Shown in pieces: positions 6,408-9,006 of a stretch of 9,006 nucleotides of DNA. Each line of letters starts with the position of its first letter. Positions within the stretch are counted from its first letter, which is position 1. The notes beneath the pieces were generated by a model. It ran no database searches. It worked only from the letters and a program-made list of their open reading frames with translations, and had not been told where the DNA came from. A program made the translations under genes and the position numbers. The DNA is taken from contig CAIVVS010000276.1 of assembly GCA_903909415.1 (NCBI GenBank), positions 1 through 9,006 of the forward strand. Reading direction: 5' to 3'. Source of the stretch: an uncultured Pseudomonadota bacterium. GTDB lineage: Bacteria; Pseudomonadota; Gammaproteobacteria; Burkholderiales; SG8-39.

Positions 6408-8536
6408 CGCTTTGCTCCCTTGGTCGACAGTTCGGTGACCTTCTCCCGCACCAGCATGATCCCGTGCGGGTCCATCTCCAGCCACTGGCCGGGCAGCACC
6501 ACGGTGGTGGAGCCGAATTCCTCGACCACGGCCGGGCCGTCGATGCGCTGGCCGGGCGGCAGCGCCGCGCGGTCGTAGATGGCCGTCTCGACCCACTTGC
6601 CGTCGAACCACACTTGGCGCATGTCCTTCTTGGCTGGCAGCACGCCGGGACGCGGCTCGAGCTTGGGCAGGGCCGGGCGCTCGATCGCGCCGAAGCCGGA
6701 CACGCAGTAGTTCACCAGTTCCACCTTCTGCCGGCCTTCATAGTCGTAGCCGAAGGACTTGCGGTGCGCGGCGTGGAAGTTGGCCAGCAGCTTCTCGACG
6801 AAGCCCGCATCCACCGGCCCGGCGGGCGCGGCGACGCGTACTTCCATCGACTGCCCGGCATAGCGCAGGTCGGCCTCGCGCACGGTGCGGCAGCGCGAAG
6901 GCTCGATGCCGTCGCGCTGCAAGGCGGCCACCGCCTCGCCCTCGAGCCTTGCGTAGACCGATGCGAGGTGCGGTGCATCGATCTCGTCCTCATGCACCAC
7001 GCGGGTGGCGATGTGGTCGGTGCGCCAGTCCACCGCAAGCAGGCCGAAGGCCGAGAGGTTGCCCGGGTTGAAGGGCACGATGCAGCAGGCCATGCCGAGC
7101 AGGCGCATCACCGCCGGCGACTGCGCCGGACCGGCGCCGCCGAAGGACAGCAGCGCGAAGCGGCGCGGGTCGATGCCCTTCTGGATGGTCATCTGGCGGA
7201 TGCAGTTGGCCTGGCTCCAGTTGGCGATCTCGATGATGCCCTCGGCCAGTTGCTCCACGGACAACTTGGAACCCAGCTTGGCGGCCAGCGCGGCGATGCC
7301 GGCGCGCGAACGCGCCACGTCCAGCTTGATGCCCCCGCCTATCAGCGAGGGCGGCACGCGGCCCATCACCAGGTTGGCGTCGGTGGTGGTCGGCTGCTCT
7401 CCACCGTTCGGGTAGCACATCGGGCCCGGCACGGCGCCCGCGCTCTTGGGGCCGACCTTGAGATGGCCTTCGCGCGACACCCAGGCGATGGACCCGCCGC
7501 CGGTGCCTATGGTCTCGATGTCTATCATCGGGATGCGCACCGGGAAGGCGCCGATGGAAGACCCGTTGGTGATGTGCGGCTGGCCGGACTCGATCAGGCA
7601 GATGTCGGTCGAGGTGCCGCCGGCATCCAGCGTGACCACATCCTCGAAGCCGGCGATCTTCGCCACCACCGAGCAACCGAGCGCGCCCGCGGCCGGGCCG
7701 GACAGCGCGGTGGTGATGGGTTTCTGCACCACCTGCTCGGCCGAGATCACCCCGCCCGAGCTCTGCATCACCAGGAAGGGCTTGGCCGACAGGTCCGCGC
7801 CCAGCTGGTCCTTGATGCGCTGCAGGTAGATGCTCATGTGCGGCTTGACGAAGGCGTCCACCAGCGTGGTCATGGCGCGCTCGTACTCGCGGTACTCGGG
7901 CAGCACCTCGCAGGACAGCGACACGGTCAGCGCCGGGTACTCGGCCAGCAGGATCTCGCGCACCCGCTTCTCGTGCGCGGCATTCGCATAGCTGTGCAGC
8001 AGGCACACGCCCACCGCGCGCACCTGGTGCTCGCGGAAGAAGCGCGCCGCGGCCACGACGCTCGCCTCGTCCAGCGGCTCGACCACGCCGCCGCGGAAGT
8101 CCAGCCGCTCGCCGACTTCGCACACGCGGTGCAGCGGCACGATGCGCTCGGGCTTCACCCAGAAATAGGAATTGCCGTAGCCGTCGGGCACCGCCTGGCG
8201 CGCGATCTCCAGCATGTGGCGGAATCCCTGCGTGACCACGAGCCCGAGTCCGTCGATCGCGCCCTGCAGCAGCGCATTGGTCGCGACCGTGGTGCCGTGA
8301 GACAGCGTCGCGACCTGCGAGGCCTGGGCGCCGGCCTGCTCGAGGATGGCGCGCACGCCGTTGACCAGGCCGATGGCCGGGTTGGCGGGCGTGCTGGACA
8401 CCTTGGTCACGTGCATGCGGCCGCTGGCCGCATCGACCGCGACGATGTCGGTGAAGGTGCCGCCGGTGTCGATGCCGATGCGGTAGACGCCCGGGGCGCC
8501 GGGGGCGCCAGGGCGCGCGGGATCGGACTCAGCCAT
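6404..8536 (-). CDS. hyuA: HyuA: A subunit (ATP-binding) of ATP-dependent hydantoinase/oxoprolinase
   Basis: Complete, 710 residues, normal for HyuA. It is the ATP-binding half that activates the ring carbonyl by phosphorylation; cytoplasmic. Actin-like ATPase motifs are clear: GIDTGGTFTDIV (21-32), LSHGTTVATNALLQGA (78-93), LSGPAAGALG (278-287), LDAGGTSTDICLI (303-315), IGTGGGSIAWV (343-353), KVGPKSAGAVPGPMCYPNGG (360-379) and SFGGAGPAQ (464-472). The C-terminal domain has LRYAGQSMEVRV (557-568), FHAAHRKSFGYDYEG (587-601) and RIDGPAVVEE (664-673). The ATG at 8536 is chosen because GGAG sits 8 bases upstream and conserved sequence begins 18 residues later. The in-frame ATG at 8572 has no ribosome site, and a TTG at 8632 would lie in the predicted -35 box. 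It is first in the hyuA-hyuB-bar unit. N-methylhydantoinase, oxoprolinase or lactamase activity are all possible. Confidence 0.95.
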   Translation of the reverse strand: MAESDPARPGAPGAPGVYRIGIDTGGTFTDIVAVDAASGRMHVTKVSSTPANPAIGLVNGVRAILEQAGAQASQVATLSHGTTVATNALLQGAIDGLGLVVTQGFRHMLEIARQAVPDGYGNSYFWVKPERIVPLHRVCEVGERLDFRGGVVEPLDEASVVAAARFFREHQVRAVGVCLLHSYANAAHEKRVREILLAEYPALTVSLSCEVLPEYREYERAMTTLVDAFVKPHMSIYLQRIKDQLGADLSAKPFLVMQSSGGVISAEQVVQKPITTALSGPAAGALGCSVVAKIAGFEDVVTLDAGGTSTDICLIESGQPHITNGSSIGAFPVRIPMIDIETIGTGGGSIAWVSREGHLKVGPKSAGAVPGPMCYPNGGEQPTTTDANLVMGRVPPSLIGGGIKLDVARSRAGIAALAAKLGSKLSVEQLAEGIIEIANWSQANCIRQMTIQKGIDPRRFALLSFGGAGPAQSPAVMRLLGMACCIVPFNPGNLSAFGLLAVDWRTDHIATRVVHEDEIDAPHLASVYARLEGEAVAALQRDGIEPSRCRTVREADLRYAGQSMEVRVAAPAGPVDAGFVEKLLANFHAAHRKSFGYDYEGRQKVELVNYCVSGFGAIERPALPKLEPRPGVLPAKKDMRQVWFDGKWVETAIYDRAALPPGQRIDGPAVVEEFGSTTVVLPGQWLEMDPHGIMLVREKVTELSTKGAKR

Positions 8537-8602
8537 GCTGGAGGCTCCGGTGTGCTGGGGGCCGCGCGGCATGGAAACGGCGCGCGCGCGGACAGGAGCG
8601 AC

Positions 8603-8632
8603 ACCATACGGCGCGCCGCCTCGCAGAGTCAA
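8603..8632 (-). promoter_or_regulatory. Sigma70-like promoter for hyuA-hyuB-bar
   Basis: On the minus strand TTGACT (8632-8627) and TATGGT (8608-8603) are separated by 18 bases. The -35 matches consensus at 5 of 6 positions and the -10 at 4 of 6. The predicted start, near 8596, gives a leader of about 60 bases before the hyuA ATG. The imperfect -10 and long spacer fit a promoter that needs an activator. Confidence 0.55.
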
Positions 8633-8653
8633 ACAGGGAGGGGCGATCCAGCC

Positions 8654-8668
8654 ATCGGGATTTCCGAT
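8654..8668 (-). promoter_or_regulatory. LysR-type regulator recognition box (T-N11-A dyad)
   Basis: ATCGGGATTTCCGAT is a dyad with perfect five-base arms (ATCGG/CCGAT) around a five-base centre and contains the canonical T-N11-A (8655 and 8667). Its centre, 8661, lies at about -65 from the start predicted by the adjacent promoter, the classic place for the main recognition site of LysR-type activators. The LysR-type gene ends 90 bases further upstream, which makes that protein the obvious candidate to bind here. Confidence 0.6.
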
Positions 8669-8688
8669 CGGTCACGTCCCGCAATGGC

Positions 8689-8724
8689 CCGGGCGCCCGG
8701 TCCGCGCGCGACGCCCGGCCGGGC
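8689..8724. repeat. GC-rich palindromes downstream of the LysR-type gene
   Basis: Two perfect 12-base palindromes, CCGGGCGCCCGG (8689-8700) and GCCCGGCCGGGC (8713-8724), lie 34-69 bases past the regulator's stop. They can also pair with each other (CCGGGCG at 8689-8695 with CGCCCGG at 8712-8718). There is no U-run. They may act as a terminator-like hairpin insulating hyuA from read-through, or may be simple GC-rich chance structure. Confidence 0.4.
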
Positions 8725-8757
8725 CTCTCGATCAAACCGCATGTTCAACCGGCATGC

Positions 8758-9006
8758 TCAAGCCGTGGGCGCGTCCATCAGCACCTCGCGCACCAGCGCC
8801 AGCTGCGCCTCGCGCCGAGCCGAGCGCGCGTCGCGGGCGCGGAACAGCGCGAAGGCCACCGAGCGCGCCGGCTGTATCGGCAACACGCGCAGCAGCCCGA
8901 GCTCGGCCTCCTGCTGCGCGGCCGGCAGCGGCATCAGCGCCACGCAGCGGCCCTGGCGCACGATCCACTTCATGGTCTCGATGTTGTCGGCCACCGCGTG
9001 CACGTA
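8758..9006 (-). CDS. LysR-type transcriptional regulator, C-terminal end (cut by window edge)
   Basis: Only the last 82 codons are present; the DNA-binding N-terminus lies beyond the right edge. The segment is the end of a LysR effector-binding domain. The stretch NIETMKWIVRQGRCVALMP corresponds to the usual helix plus G-x-G-[IV]-A-L-[LM]-P motif. It is followed by a short charged segment, a LGLLRVLPIQP strand and a C-terminal helix (RREAQLALVREVLMDA). The second Gly of the G-x-G motif is Cys here (GRCVALMP). It is read in the same direction as hyuA, so this is a tandem arrangement, not the common divergent one. Given the T-N11-A box in the gap it likely activates the hyuA operon; the effector is unknown but is plausibly a cyclic ureide or its ring-opened product. 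Confidence 0.86.
   Translation of the reverse strand, partial: YVHAVADNIETMKWIVRQGRCVALMPLPAAQQEAELGLLRVLPIQPARSVAFALFRARDARSARREAQLALVREVLMDAPTA

Noticed and set aside
8580..8590. Alternating CG run as a possible Z-DNA or special repeat
   Set aside because: Eleven alternating G/C bases are expected by chance in DNA this GC-rich; nothing else supports a role.
8537..8632. Longer hyuA starting at TTG 8632 or ATG 8572
   Set aside because: The TTG lies in the predicted -35 box and the ATG has no Shine-Dalgarno site; the extra residues match nothing known in HyuA.
8681..8700. Sigma54-like promoter on the minus strand for hyuA
   Set aside because: TTGC is present but the required TGG at the -24 position is missing; the match is just part of a GC-rich palindrome.
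1..9006. Insertion sequences, tRNA or rRNA genes, CRISPR arrays, integration sites, riboswitches
   Set aside because: Looked for on both strands; no transposase-like protein, terminal repeats, cloverleaf, regularly spaced repeats or long structured leader was found.

Overview
This is a GC-rich window (roughly two thirds G+C, strong third-position G/C bias) from a bacterium. The protein styles and the Shine-Dalgarno spacing suggest a proteobacterium, perhaps Burkholderiales; that placement is inference. No mobile element, tRNA, rRNA or CRISPR array was seen. Nearly all the DNA is coding: seven genes, five complete and two cut by the window ends. All seven look like parts of one catabolic locus for cyclic ureides (ring compounds with an amide/urea backbone).

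Layout. Right edge, minus strand: the C-terminal end of a LysR-type regulator (8758-9006), followed by a 221-base gap that holds GC-rich hairpins, a LysR-type T-N11-A box and a sigma70-like promoter with the box centred near -65. Downstream on the minus strand come hyuA (6404-8536) and hyuB (4515-6407), overlapping by an ATGA, and then a barbiturase-type ring-opening amidohydrolase (3367-4461) after a 53-base AT-rich gap. Converging on it from the plus strand is a second member of the same rare protein family (2243-3349), which reads as a cyanuric acid amidohydrolase of the AtzD/TrzD type. The two stop codons are 17 bases apart and share a hairpin. Divergent from the cyanuric acid hydrolase, on the minus strand, are an amidase-signature hydrolase (753-2156) and the first 243 codons of an FdrA-family protein (1-729). 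The 86-base divergent gap carries a sigma54-like -24/-12 element pointing at the cyanuric acid hydrolase gene.

How the genes may work together. Cyanuric acid hydrolase and barbiturase are paralogous enzymes that open six-membered triazine and pyrimidine rings. Barbiturase yields ureidomalonate, and cyanuric acid hydrolase yields 1-carboxybiuret, which decays to biuret. FdrA of E. coli (AllF) is a subunit of the oxalurate/oxamate carbamoyltransferase, and ureidomalonate is the one-carbon-longer homologue of oxalurate. A phosphorolytic route is therefore plausible: ureidomalonate plus phosphate gives malonamate and carbamoyl phosphate, and the amidase then cleaves malonamate to malonate and ammonia. 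This energy-conserving branch is a hypothesis; the sequence shows only the gene neighbourhood and the family motifs. HyuAB, an ATP-dependent hydantoinase/oxoprolinase pair, probably opens another cyclic amide or ureide feeding the same locus. The sigma54-like promoter and the LysR box would fit control by nitrogen status and by substrate, as is known for the atz genes of Pseudomonas sp. ADP.
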